Below, piece by piece: positions 41,319 to 48,974 of a stretch of DNA of 55,393 nt (positions within the stretch are counted from its first letter, which is position 1; the number at the start of each line of letters is the position of its first letter). The notes beneath the pieces are model-generated. The model was not told where the DNA came from and ran no database searches. It was given only the letters and a program-made list of their open reading frames with translations. This stretch comes from Bryobacterales bacterium (GTDB lineage: Bacteria > Acidobacteriota > Terriglobia > Bryobacterales > Bryobacteraceae), in NCBI GenBank assembly GCA_947446025.1, contig CANFEY010000028.1:1-55393 (forward strand). The letters run 5' to 3'. The position numbers and the translations under genes were made by a program.

Positions 41319-41765
41319 ATGAAGCCGGCGCGATTCGTCTACGTAGGGGCAGTCCTGGCCGCCGCGCTCGGGCCGGTGGTGTGGGTGGCGCGGGCACAGG
41401 TCCAGAGCGCCACGCCCAACACCAAGGCGAACCCGAACTTCATGGGCACGGTTACGCCCGTCCCCGATCAGTACAAAGTGGCCACCGCGCACTACAAGTT
41501 CGAGAAGAACGCGCGCACCAAGTGGCACAGCCACAGCGGCGGGCAGATCATGCTGGTGGAAGAAGGCGTGTCCCATCACCAGAACAAGGGCGGCCCCGTG
41601 ATGGAGCTGCGCGCCAATGAAGCCTACTACGTGCAGTCCGGCGTCGTGCATTGGCACGGAGCCACGCCGGACGCCAGCACCGTCCAATTCAACACCACGC
41701 GGGGAGATCTGACGTGGATGGAAGAAGTCAGCGACGCCGACTTCAACGCCAAAGCGAAGCGGTAG
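41319..41765 (+). CDS. exported cupin-domain protein
   Basis: A 148-residue secreted cupin: a signal peptide (VGAVLAAALGPVVWVARAQ), then YKVATAHYKFEKNARTKWHS with the motif-1 His pair (HSHSGG), QIMLVEEGVSHHQNKGG, and motif 2 around YVQSGVVHWHGATPDA. At least four His line a probable metal site. Its ATG is one base after the LPMO-like gene's TAG (no gap), and its TAG is directly followed by the next gene's ATG. The pairing with SCE4755-type genes suggests co-function, for instance controlling copper, peroxide or a redox step. A carbohydrate-binding cupin is an alternative. Confidence 0.75.
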   Translation: MKPARFVYVGAVLAAALGPVVWVARAQVQSATPNTKANPNFMGTVTPVPDQYKVATAHYKFEKNARTKWHSHSGGQIMLVEEGVSHHQNKGGPVMELRANEAYYVQSGVVHWHGATPDASTVQFNTTRGDLTWMEEVSDADFNAKAKR

Positions 41766-43343
41766 ATGGCTCGCGTGTGGATTTTCTTTCTACTAGCCGC
41801 CGCCGCTTTCGCCCAGACCCCGCAAGCTGTCCGCAAATCGATTGATCGCGCGCTGCCGCCGTTGCAGCGCTCCGCCGCCACCTTCGTGAAGGAACGCGCG
41901 TGCTTCTCCTGCCACCATAACGCGCTGGCGATTCTCACCATGCGCATGGCGAAGCAGCGCGGCGTCCCCATTGACGAAGCCGTGCTAGCCGTCGTTGAAG
42001 AGAAGACGTGGAAGTCCGGCGGCGCTCTCGATGAAGTGGTGCAGGCCCGCAACGTAGCCGACCCCACCCCGAACGATAGCCTGCTGCTCATCGCCGAAGA
42101 ATTCGCAGGCCGCGGCCTGGAGCCCGCCTCGCAAGTCCGGCGGCAGCGCCTCGCATCCTGGCAGCGCGAAGATGGGCACTGGGTCACCTCAGACTTCCGT
42201 CCTCCGCATTCCAGCAGTCTCTTCACCACCACGGCGACTGCTGTGCGAGCCTTGCGCGCCAGGCCCGGCGATCCGCGCGTCGCCGCCGCGGCAAGCTGGC
42301 TCGCAACCAACAAGCCAGTTTCGACCGAAGACGCATCGTTCCGCGTGATGGGACTGGTGTGGGCCGGGGCGGATGCGAAAGCCGCGCAAGCCGACCTGCT
42401 CGCCATGCAGCGCCCCGACGGCGGCTGGGGACAGCTCAGCGGCTATGCCTCGGATGCCTACTCGACTGGCCAGGCCGTGTTTGCGTTGCAGGCTGCGGGC
42501 ACCGCAGCACCGAAAGGTGTTCGATTCTTACTGTCGAACCAGGCGGGCGACGGCACATGGCACGTCCGCACGCGCATGTTATCTCCGGCGGAGGTGAGCC
42601 CGCCGTATTTTGAAACCGGGTTCCCGTACAAGAAAGACCAGTTCCTTTCCTATGCAGGCAGCGCGTGGGCGACCATGGCGCTGCTGAGCACGATCCCCGC
42701 GAGCGCTCCCCCCCTGCCCGTGGCCACTCGCATCGAGCCAAGCGTGGACTCCCTCTCGCCCTACGCCCAGTTGCTGGCCGCGGCGTCCTACTACGGGAAC
42801 TCCACCGCCGTGGCGAAACTGCTGGCGGCCGGCGCACCCGCAAACCCGCCGGAAGGCACCCGAGGACGCAACACGCCGCTCAGCTTGGCGGCGATGTCCG
42901 GAGATTTGGAAATGCTGCGACTGCTACTCAAAGCCGGCGCGGACCCCGACTCCGGTTCCGCGCTCAGCGAAGCCGTGACCTTCGGACACGCGCCAGCTGT
43001 CCACGAATTGATCGCCGCCGGTGCCGACGCAAGCGGCGTCGAAGGCACCGGCATCAACCTGATGCATTGGGCCACCATCACTAATCGCGCCGAAGTAATC
43101 CCGATGTTGGCGGCGGCGAAAGTCCCGCTCGACGACGTGGATGACAATGGCTACACGCCGCTAATGTACGCCGCGACGATTGATTTCGGCGATACGAAAA
43201 CACTCGAAGCCCTGCTGGCAGCCGGGGCCGACATACAGGTGAGGGATACCAAGAACCGCACCCCGCTACAACAAGCCAAGCGGCTGAAACACGCCGCCAT
43301 CGAAAAAGCCCTCCGCGCCAAAAGCACCCCCGAACGAAGGTAG
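41766..43343 (+). CDS. exported heme-motif, alpha/alpha-toroid and ankyrin fusion protein
   Basis: A 525-residue protein with four parts. A signal peptide (MARVWIFFLLAAAAFAQ) leads to a CxxCH heme c motif (ERACFSCHHN; Cys46, Cys49, His50), then a squalene-cyclase / prenyltransferase-like alpha-alpha toroid (about 60-310; WQREDGHWVTSDFRPP, MQRPDGGWGQLSGYASDAYS, QAGDGTWHVRTR are its QW-type repeats), and ankyrin repeats (about 330-515; TPLSLAAMSGDLEMLRLLL, NGYTPLMYAATIDFGDTKTL). The toroid lacks a DCTAE-type cyclase motif, so it is probably a binding scaffold. The heme motif suggests electron delivery after c-type maturation. Adjacent to the LPMO-like and cupin genes, with no gap. Known distantly in Acidobacteriota, but function undescribed. 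Confidence 0.8.
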   Translation: MARVWIFFLLAAAAFAQTPQAVRKSIDRALPPLQRSAATFVKERACFSCHHNALAILTMRMAKQRGVPIDEAVLAVVEEKTWKSGGALDEVVQARNVADPTPNDSLLLIAEEFAGRGLEPASQVRRQRLASWQREDGHWVTSDFRPPHSSSLFTTTATAVRALRARPGDPRVAAAASWLATNKPVSTEDASFRVMGLVWAGADAKAAQADLLAMQRPDGGWGQLSGYASDAYSTGQAVFALQAAGTAAPKGVRFLLSNQAGDGTWHVRTRMLSPAEVSPPYFETGFPYKKDQFLSYAGSAWATMALLSTIPASAPPLPVATRIEPSVDSLSPYAQLLAAASYYGNSTAVAKLLAAGAPANPPEGTRGRNTPLSLAAMSGDLEMLRLLLKAGADPDSGSALSEAVTFGHAPAVHELIAAGADASGVEGTGINLMHWATITNRAEVIPMLAAAKVPLDDVDDNGYTPLMYAATIDFGDTKTLEALLAAGADIQVRDTKNRTPLQQAKRLKHAAIEKALRAKSTPERR

Positions 43344-43363
43344 GGCAGGCGGTTTCGCCTGCC
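43344..43363. terminator. hairpin between convergent genes
   Basis: GGCAGGCG / CGCCTGCC, an 8-bp perfect stem with loop GTTT, immediately after the TAG at 43341-43343 and ten bases before the minus-strand stop. GTTTC follows on the plus strand. Probably terminates both genes. Confidence 0.6.
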
Positions 43364-43372
43364 GTTTCGGGT

Positions 43373-44239
43373 TTACGGATTCAGCCCCAGCAGCACCGCA
43401 GGATTACGCTTCGCCATCTGGTCAATCTCCGCCTGCGTCAGCCCCTGCTTCAACAAATCCGCAAAGAACGCCTGCAGCCCCACGGGATGCAGCGGATTCG
43501 CGGCCTGCCCCAGGTCGCTCGATAGGATGCACGCTTCCACGCCCACCGCCTTGATCGCCTGCACCGTCTGTGCGACCGCCGCCGAGCCCGGCCGCACCCA
43601 CACGAATTCCAGCATCGCCCCCAACGCCGCAGCTTCGCGCATTTGCCCCACGCTCATCCCCACGAAGTTGTTGGTCGCGTGCGTCACCACGATGTGCTCC
43701 ACGCGCTGGCGCTTGGCCTCGCGGATCAGCAGCAGCACTTCCTCGGGAGACGAATGCCCTGTCGCCATCACCAGTTTGTGCTGCGCGATCAGCCCGATCA
43801 CGCGAACCACGTCGGGCAACAGCTTGCCGTCTTTCGACACCGGCACAAAGGGCCGCTGCTCGCGCTGCGTGGTGACGTGATGCTGCGAATCATACGTGGG
43901 CATCCACACCACGCGCCCGTAGCCGCCCTTCACCTTGGTCATCCACTCCACCGCCGCCGGATTGATTCCACCCACAGGCAGATTGAGCGCGATGCCGCCG
44001 AACACCTCGAGTCCCGGCGTATCCTGACGCACCAGGTACGCGAGCCCTGCTGTGGATTCGTAGTGGTTCTTCAGCACCATCCCGCGCATGCCCGAAGCTT
44101 TGACCAACCGCCCCAGCGCAATCGCGTCAATCGACCGCGCCATCCCATCCGGGTCAGCATGCGCGTGAATATCGAAGACACCGGTCAGACTTTGCGCAGC
44201 CAGCAGAGGGACGAACGCGAGCAAGGCAAGAACTCTCAT
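43373..44239 (-). CDS. exported DUF6282-like metal-dependent hydrolase
   Basis: A 288-residue exported TIM-barrel hydrolase: a signal peptide (LALLAFVPLLAAQ), then DIHAHADPDG (first metal-binding His pair), VVWMPTYDSQHHV, MATGHSSPEEVLLLIREA (third His region), HIVVTHATNNF and LSSDLGQAANPLHP with the final Asp. The order corresponds to amidohydrolase-superfamily members of the DUF6282 type. The export signal indicates periplasmic action. Substrate unknown. Ends in FADLLKQGLTQAEIDQMAKR and a short LLGLNP tail. TAGGCT lies about seven bases before the ATG at 44239. Confidence 0.7.
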   Translation of the reverse strand: MRVLALLAFVPLLAAQSLTGVFDIHAHADPDGMARSIDAIALGRLVKASGMRGMVLKNHYESTAGLAYLVRQDTPGLEVFGGIALNLPVGGINPAAVEWMTKVKGGYGRVVWMPTYDSQHHVTTQREQRPFVPVSKDGKLLPDVVRVIGLIAQHKLVMATGHSSPEEVLLLIREAKRQRVEHIVVTHATNNFVGMSVGQMREAAALGAMLEFVWVRPGSAAVAQTVQAIKAVGVEACILSSDLGQAANPLHPVGLQAFFADLLKQGLTQAEIDQMAKRNPAVLLGLNP

Positions 44240-44257
44240 GGGAGCTAGCCTAGCACT

Positions 44258-45268
44258 CTAGCGATTCGCGTAGTTCGTCTCGTAGAATTTCCGGTATTCC
44301 CCGCTGCGCACGCGCGCCACCCACTCGGGATTGCGCTTGTACCACTCCACCGTTTCCGCTAGCCCCTGATCGAACGTCATCCGGGGAGCCCAGCCAGTCT
44401 CGCCCATCAGCTTGGCGCTAGTGAGCGCATAGCGGCGATCATGGCCGGGACGGTCCGTCACCGTCTTCATCAGCGACTCCGGCTTGCCCAGGATCTTCAG
44501 AATCCGCCGCACCACCTCGACGTTTGGCAGCGAACAGTTGCCCCCGATGTTGTAAATCTCCCCCGCGCGGCCCTTGTCGATGACGGCCTGAATTCCGCAG
44601 CAGTGATCGTCCACATAGAGCCAATCGCGGATCTGCATGCCGTCACCGTAAATCGGCAGCGGCTTGTCTTCCATCGCGTTCGAGATCATCAGAGGGATGA
44701 GTTTTTCAGGAAAATGAAACGGCCCGTAGTTGTTGGACGCGCGGGAAACGGTCACCGCCATTTTGTAGGTGGTGAAGTAGGAAAGCGCCAAGAGATCGGA
44801 GCCGGCCTTCGACGCCGAATAGGGACTCGCGGTCTTCAGCGGAAAATTCTCGTCAGCCTCGTGCGGCGCATCAATGCTTCCGTAGACCTCGTCGGTGGAA
44901 ACGTGGTGGAAGCGCGGAATCGAAAACTCACGCGCCGCGTCCAGCAAGGAAAAAGTGCCGACGAAGTTGGTGTCAATCACCGGCCCCGGCGAATGAATGC
45001 TGCGGTCCACATGCGACTCCGCCGCGAAGTGGACGACAACGTCCGGCCGCTCGTCGCGCATCAGCCCGCGCACCAGTTCACGGTCGCAGATGTCGCCATG
45101 CACGAACCGGTAACGCGAATCAGCGGCGATGCTGGTGAGGTTCTCCAGATTCCCTGCATAGGTGAGCTTGTCCAAATTCACAACTTCAGCGTCGGCGCGC
45201 GTGGCCAGAATCTGGCGGACGAAGGCGGAGCCGATGAACCCGGCGCCTCCAGTGACTAGAAATTTCAT
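44258..45268 (-). CDS. rmlB: dTDP-glucose 4,6-dehydratase
   Basis: A 336-residue extended SDR. MKFLVTGGAGFIGSAFVRQI (NAD glycine motif at 7-14), NLDKLTYAGN (ribose contacts typical of RmlB), HFAAESHVDRSI, STDEVYGS (catalytic Asp-Glu), YSASKAGSD (Tyr-x-x-x-Lys), NNYGPFHFPEK and YGDGMQIRDWLYVDDHC. It makes dTDP-4-keto-6-deoxyglucose, the second step to dTDP-rhamnose and related sugars for surface polysaccharides. The in-frame start at 45400 lies in the inverted repeat and would add 44 residues; the ATG at 45268 gives the normal N-terminus. No rmlA, C or D is adjacent. Confidence 0.95.
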   Translation of the reverse strand: MKFLVTGGAGFIGSAFVRQILATRADAEVVNLDKLTYAGNLENLTSIAADSRYRFVHGDICDRELVRGLMRDERPDVVVHFAAESHVDRSIHSPGPVIDTNFVGTFSLLDAAREFSIPRFHHVSTDEVYGSIDAPHEADENFPLKTASPYSASKAGSDLLALSYFTTYKMAVTVSRASNNYGPFHFPEKLIPLMISNAMEDKPLPIYGDGMQIRDWLYVDDHCCGIQAVIDKGRAGEIYNIGGNCSLPNVEVVRRILKILGKPESLMKTVTDRPGHDRRYALTSAKLMGETGWAPRMTFDQGLAETVEWYKRNPEWVARVRSGEYRKFYETNYANR

Positions 45269-45322
45269 GGTGACGTTTTCATCGTAGCGCGAGGCAGCGC
45301 ATGGCTGCTCCGTTACAAGGAA

Positions 45323-45400
45323 TTGGCCACAGATAAAGGGGATGAAGGGGATAAGAACAGGTCCGGTCTTATCCCCTTCATCCCCTTCATCTGTGGCCAA
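45323..45400. repeat. 78-bp inverted repeat (33-bp stem)
   Basis: Bases 45323-45355 pair with 45368-45400, 33 positions with a single A-C mismatch (45335/45388) and a ~12-base loop. The stem includes the phrase GGCCACAGAT and a doubled GGGGATGAA / GGGGATAAG. RNA from either strand would form a very stable hairpin. The position, between the 5' side of rmlB and the stop of the Cys-rich gene, and the tandem wording, suggest a REP-like or MITE-like element rather than a normal terminator. Confidence 0.8.
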
Positions 45401-45414
45401 AGAATCCGAGCAGG

Positions 45415-45570
45415 CTACTCAGCCGAGCGGCGCTGCTCGCAATTGCAGCAATCGCTGCAGCGGTGGCATTTCGCGCACAGGTGGTTGGCGCAGGCGTCCT
45501 TGGTGCAGTGCACACAGATGTCTTGCGATGGCTCGCCGCAGATGCTGCAAGAGAAAGTGGATTCGCTCAT
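45415..45570 (-). CDS. 51-residue cysteine-rich zinc-binding-like protein
   Basis: A small protein with 11 Cys and 3 His in 51 residues: CSIC (8-11), CVHC (19-22), then CANHLCAKCHRC and DCCNC near the end. The spacing (CxxC-x7-CxxC, then C-x2-H-x-C-x2-C) resembles a B-box or small treble-clef zinc module, able to bind two or three zinc ions. ATG 45570 overlaps the preceding gene's TGA (ATGA), so it is translationally coupled to the exported helical protein at 45567-46106. No signal peptide. Function unknown; possibly a zinc buffer or protein-protein adaptor. Confidence 0.6.
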   Translation of the reverse strand: MSESTFSCSICGEPSQDICVHCTKDACANHLCAKCHRCSDCCNCEQRRSAE

Positions 45571-46106
45571 TTGGCTTTCGTGGCCCGCTGCTTGGCCGTG
45601 GGGATTTGCGCTAGCTGCGTGCGGCAGGCCTGGGCGTCCTGGTTGACGACGGTGAACTCCTGCTCCTTGCGCGCGGCCAGGTCCGTGATGAACGCCCGCA
45701 GCGCGTCGCGGTTGGCGGAGTTGGCCCGCAGCACGCTCAGCATCAGGTCGGCGACCGCAGGGCTCTGATACTTGCGGACCGCGTCGATGAGCGATTCAAA
45801 GCGCCACTCCAGTAGCTGCAAGCGGAAGTAGGTGTCGAGCGCGGCGGTGAGCTTCTGTGGCTGCTTGTCCAGCAGCTCGGCGGCGACCGTGAGCCCCGCG
45901 AGCTCCTGCGCCGCGCCCTTCAGCTGCGACACATACGCTGGTGGCGCGCCATTCGCCAGCCAATCGTCGGGCTTCAGCTGATCCAGCAGCGGTTTGAGGC
46001 GCGCGGCCTGCACGGCCAGTTGGGTAGCGTGCGGCGAGTTGTCCCACGCGGCGTCTTGCCCAAATGCGGAGAGCGAAATCAGCAAGCACACGCCGAGTAG
46101 CTTCAT
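45567..46106 (-). CDS. exported helical protein of unknown function
   Basis: A 179-residue protein with a signal peptide (LLGVCLLISLSAFGQ) and a helical mature part: QLAVQAARLKPLLDQL, LAGLTVAAELLDKQ, TAALDTYFRLQLLEWRFESL, LMLSVLRANSANRDALRAFI and a basic tail. It has only one Cys in the mature part and no recognisable catalytic motif. Ribosome binding site GGAAGGA is spaced six bases before the ATG. It is co-expressed with the downstream Cys-rich mini-protein through an ATGA overlap, which is the best clue to its role: an exported partner with a cytoplasmic zinc module. Divergent neighbours are absent; FecR lies 32 bases upstream. Confidence 0.65.
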   Translation of the reverse strand: MKLLGVCLLISLSAFGQDAAWDNSPHATQLAVQAARLKPLLDQLKPDDWLANGAPPAYVSQLKGAAQELAGLTVAAELLDKQPQKLTAALDTYFRLQLLEWRFESLIDAVRKYQSPAVADLMLSVLRANSANRDALRAFITDLAARKEQEFTVVNQDAQACRTQLAQIPTAKQRATKAK

Positions 46107-46138
46107 ACAATTCCTTCCAGTATGAGCGACGGAGTGCG

Positions 46139-46963
46139 CTACGGCAAACCCGGCAGACCCGTCGGAGGGGGAGGAGGAGGCAAAGGAGCCGTGGGAGGCG
46201 GCGGAGGAGCAGTCGTCCCGCCACCGGTATCGCCCACACCGCCGACACCGCCGATACCACCCGTGCCGCCGCCGATGCTACCCAGACTTCCCCGCGGCCC
46301 GCGCGCGATCACCGCCACCGCTTCCAGCGCGATGCGGACCACTTGCTTGGCTACGTTGCCCTTATCCATACGCTGAGCGACGGGCGTATCGCGGTACACG
46401 CGAATCGATTCGCCCGCCCGCAAAGTGCGCTTCACGTTGCTGCCCAGCAGGGCGTGGCCCACGTCGACAATGCCTTCTTCCACCGTGACCAGCGTGGATT
46501 CGTCGTCATCGTTGACATCAATGTCGAAAATCGTCCCGCGCACGGAGATGACCGCAGTGGGCGTCAGCACTTTGTTCGGATTCGGCGTGTTGCCGATGTG
46601 CTCAATCTGCACGCGCACCCGGCCCAGCATCACGTCGAGAAGATCGCGCCAGTTGCCCGGATTCTTACGGAAAACCACCTTCGCGTTGGGGAACACCTCA
46701 AAGGTGCTGCCGTCGGAGACCTCAAACAGCGCGTGGCCGTCCTTGCCCGTGACAATGGTCTCCTGAACCTTGACCTTATCGCCGACATCCAGCGCCAACA
46801 GGCGCAAATCTCTTTCAACCGAAACCCGTCCTTGCACCGTCTTTGTAACAGCGGCGTGCTCGGAAGCGTCTGAAAACCAGTTGTCCGCATACGCCGGGCA
46901 CACGAAGAGCACCGTCGCCAGAAGCGACAGTTTGGCCGTCCGTGACTGGAGGTATCCGGTCAT
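46139..46963 (-). CDS. exported FecR-domain protein with Pro/Gly-rich tail
   Basis: A 274-residue protein: a signal peptide (LSLLATVLFVCPAYA) then a FecR domain (KTVQGRVSVERDLRLLALDVGDKVK, GHALFEVSDGSTFEVFPNAKVVF, PTAVISVRGTIFDIDVNDD, VTVEEGIVDVGHAL), the sensor/anti-sigma or scaffold fold that reads surface signals. The C-terminus has a Gly-rich and then a Pro-rich stretch (GGGTTAPPPPPTAPLPPPPPP) as a flexible spacer or wall-spanning element. No ECF sigma gene is adjacent. TAGACT is seven bases before the ATG at 46963 (46971-46976, minus strand). FecR-like proteins without sigma partners are frequent in Acidobacteriota. Confidence 0.8.
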   Translation of the reverse strand: MTGYLQSRTAKLSLLATVLFVCPAYADNWFSDASEHAAVTKTVQGRVSVERDLRLLALDVGDKVKVQETIVTGKDGHALFEVSDGSTFEVFPNAKVVFRKNPGNWRDLLDVMLGRVRVQIEHIGNTPNPNKVLTPTAVISVRGTIFDIDVNDDDESTLVTVEEGIVDVGHALLGSNVKRTLRAGESIRVYRDTPVAQRMDKGNVAKQVVRIALEAVAVIARGPRGSLGSIGGGTGGIGGVGGVGDTGGGTTAPPPPPTAPLPPPPPPTGLPGLP

Positions 46964-46970
46964 ACAAAAG

Positions 46971-46976
46971 AGTCTA
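46971..46976 (-). promoter_or_regulatory. -10-like element (TAGACT) for the FecR gene
   Basis: TAGACT on the minus strand, seven bases before the ATG at 46963, again leaves no room for a ribosome binding site. Confidence 0.4.
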
Positions 46977-47076
46977 CCACTAAATTTCAGTGCAAGTAGT
47001 GAGCCGAAACCCCTAGTTTGGATCTAGGATTATTGGAATCAGCAGTTTCCGGCTCCAGCAGCCGATGGATAGAGGG

Positions 47077-47082
47077 TACAAT
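47077..47082 (+). promoter_or_regulatory. -10-like element (TACAAT) for the propeller-protein operon
   Basis: TACAAT 11 bases before the GTG at 47094, giving a leader of about four bases. It would serve the four-gene run 47094-51549. An upstream hairpin CCTAG-TTTGGAT-CTAGG (about 47013-47029) may belong to this promoter region. Confidence 0.4.
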
Positions 47083-47093
47083 GGATTGGTTCC

Positions 47094-48974
47094 GTGAGTA
47101 ACTTTGCCACAGTACTGAGACGCGCTGTCCTACTGGCCGTCGCCCTGCCCTTATTAGGACAGGTGCGTCCCGACTGGCATCACGTGGGCAACGCGGCCGT
47201 GGAACTCGGTCTGGCCGACCTGGCCACCGGTCCCGTGGACCGGATTTGGTACTCGAGCGACGGCAGTACCCTCCGGATTCGTACCGGGCTGGGCCGCAGC
47301 CTTGAGACTACAGACTTCGATAGCTGGCAGAGCAACGTGGACGGTCTGGTTCCAGCCGTTCCCCAGGCCACCGCCCGCCTGCTGCCCGAAGTAGGCGCGC
47401 AGGTGCGGACTACAGTTCGCGACGCGCAGCGCGTCTACGCGTTTGGAAAATTCGTCTACCGCTCCGAGGACGGCGGGCGGCACTGGGAAAACACGACGGG
47501 CGACCGGCTAGGCTCCATCGTCGGCGACGGCCTGCGCGATTTGGCCGTTTCCCCGGTGAATCCGGCCGAAATTGCGGTGGCTGGCGGCGCGGGCGTGTTC
47601 CGCTCCCTCGACGGCGGCCGCAGCTGGCATGGGCTGAATGATTCCCTGCCTAACCTGCCCGGTCCACGGCTCCTCAGTGTCCCCTCCGGACCCAACGGAC
47701 CCCGCATCGAGCTGGCGGGCGGATTGGTGCTCGAATGGGTGGCGGGCGAACGAAGAGCTTGGACCGTCGCGCCGGACGACGATGTCCGTTTTGAGAATCT
47801 GCTGCGCCAAGCCCTCAGCAAGGAGTTCGGCGTCGAGGTGACCGCGGTAGTGGTCCGAGGGAACATTGTGTATGCCGGCGACGCGAACGGCCGGCTGAGC
47901 GTCTCCTCCGACGGCCTGCGCACCTGGATGCACTCCACAGACCCAAGGCGCGGCCGCGTCAACGCGATTTGGGTGGACGCTACCGACTGGCGTATCGCGC
48001 TGGCGGCCTTCGCCTCGCGCCCGGGTCTGACGCTGGAACCGCTGACCGTGATGCACAGCATCAACGGCGGCAGCGCGTGGGATGCGGTCAGCACGAACCT
48101 GCCCCCCGCCTCCGTCAACGGTGTAACCGCCGACCGCGCCAGCAACGCAGTTTATCTGGCCACCGCTGCCGGCGTCTATGCCGGCAGCCTGGACCTGGGC
48201 GTCTTCGGAGCCTTGCCGCGCTGGTCCGCCGTCCCTGGTCTGCCCGTGGCGCGCGTTTCCGACGTGCGCTTGGACGGCGGCCAAACGCAACTCTGGGCCG
48301 CGCTCGAAGGCCTCGGCCTCTACACCACGCTTGCCCCCCACCGCCTCACCGACCCGCGCGTCGTCAGCGCAGCCGATCTTCTCGCCCGCGCCGCCGCACC
48401 CGGCAAATTGCTCAGCGTCATGGGCACCCAGTTTGATTCCGCCAGCGCCAGCGGACAAAACGTCCCCGTGCTGCATTCGGGGGACTCGAAAACCGAAATC
48501 CAGATCCCCTTCAACGTGACCGGCACCAGCCTCGCGCTCTCCGTCACCGGCCCGCAAGGCCGCCGCGACCTTCCCGCGATCCCGCTACAGGCCGTCTCGC
48601 CCGCCATCATGGAAGAGCTCGGCACGCCACTGTTGCAGGACGCCGACCGCGAAGTGATGCTCGATAGCAGCCACCCGGCGCGCTCCCACATGCGCGTGCG
48701 CATCATGGCCGAAGGCTTGGGCAGCGTCCGCCCCGAATGGCCCGCGGGCGTGCCCTCCCCTGCTGACAACTTGCCCCAAGTCATCGCCCCCGTCACCGCC
48801 TACATCGACCGCCAGCCTGTGGAAGTGCTCCGCGCGGTGCTGTGGCCGGGCTTCACCGGCGTCTATTTGGTGGAAATCGAGGTCCCCGCCACGCTCCAAT
48901 ACGGCATGGCCGAACTCTACCTCCAAGTGGGCGGCCAGGAGAGCAACCGCGTCCGGGTGTATATTGAACCTTAA
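47094..48974 (+). CDS. exported beta-propeller protein with Solibacter C-terminal domain
   Basis: A 626-residue secreted protein. A signal peptide (RRAVLLAVALPLLGQ) is followed by BNR/Asp-box-type blades (VYRSEDGGRHWENTT near 120, VFRSLDGGRSWHGLN near 165, LSVSSDGLRTWMHST near 265), typical of sialidase-like propellers without catalytic residues. From about residue 425 it has AAPGKLLSVMGTQF, VTAYIDRQPVEVLRAVLWPG and LQVGGQESNRVRVYI, resembling TIGR03437, a ~200-residue C-terminal domain common in Solibacter secreted proteins. It starts at a GTG. Its TAA shares one base with the next ATG. Likely surface or extracellular; ligand unknown. Confidence 0.8.
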   Translation: MSNFATVLRRAVLLAVALPLLGQVRPDWHHVGNAAVELGLADLATGPVDRIWYSSDGSTLRIRTGLGRSLETTDFDSWQSNVDGLVPAVPQATARLLPEVGAQVRTTVRDAQRVYAFGKFVYRSEDGGRHWENTTGDRLGSIVGDGLRDLAVSPVNPAEIAVAGGAGVFRSLDGGRSWHGLNDSLPNLPGPRLLSVPSGPNGPRIELAGGLVLEWVAGERRAWTVAPDDDVRFENLLRQALSKEFGVEVTAVVVRGNIVYAGDANGRLSVSSDGLRTWMHSTDPRRGRVNAIWVDATDWRIALAAFASRPGLTLEPLTVMHSINGGSAWDAVSTNLPPASVNGVTADRASNAVYLATAAGVYAGSLDLGVFGALPRWSAVPGLPVARVSDVRLDGGQTQLWAALEGLGLYTTLAPHRLTDPRVVSAADLLARAAAPGKLLSVMGTQFDSASASGQNVPVLHSGDSKTEIQIPFNVTGTSLALSVTGPQGRRDLPAIPLQAVSPAIMEELGTPLLQDADREVMLDSSHPARSHMRVRIMAEGLGSVRPEWPAGVPSPADNLPQVIAPVTAYIDRQPVEVLRAVLWPGFTGVYLVEIEVPATLQYGMAELYLQVGGQESNRVRVYIEP

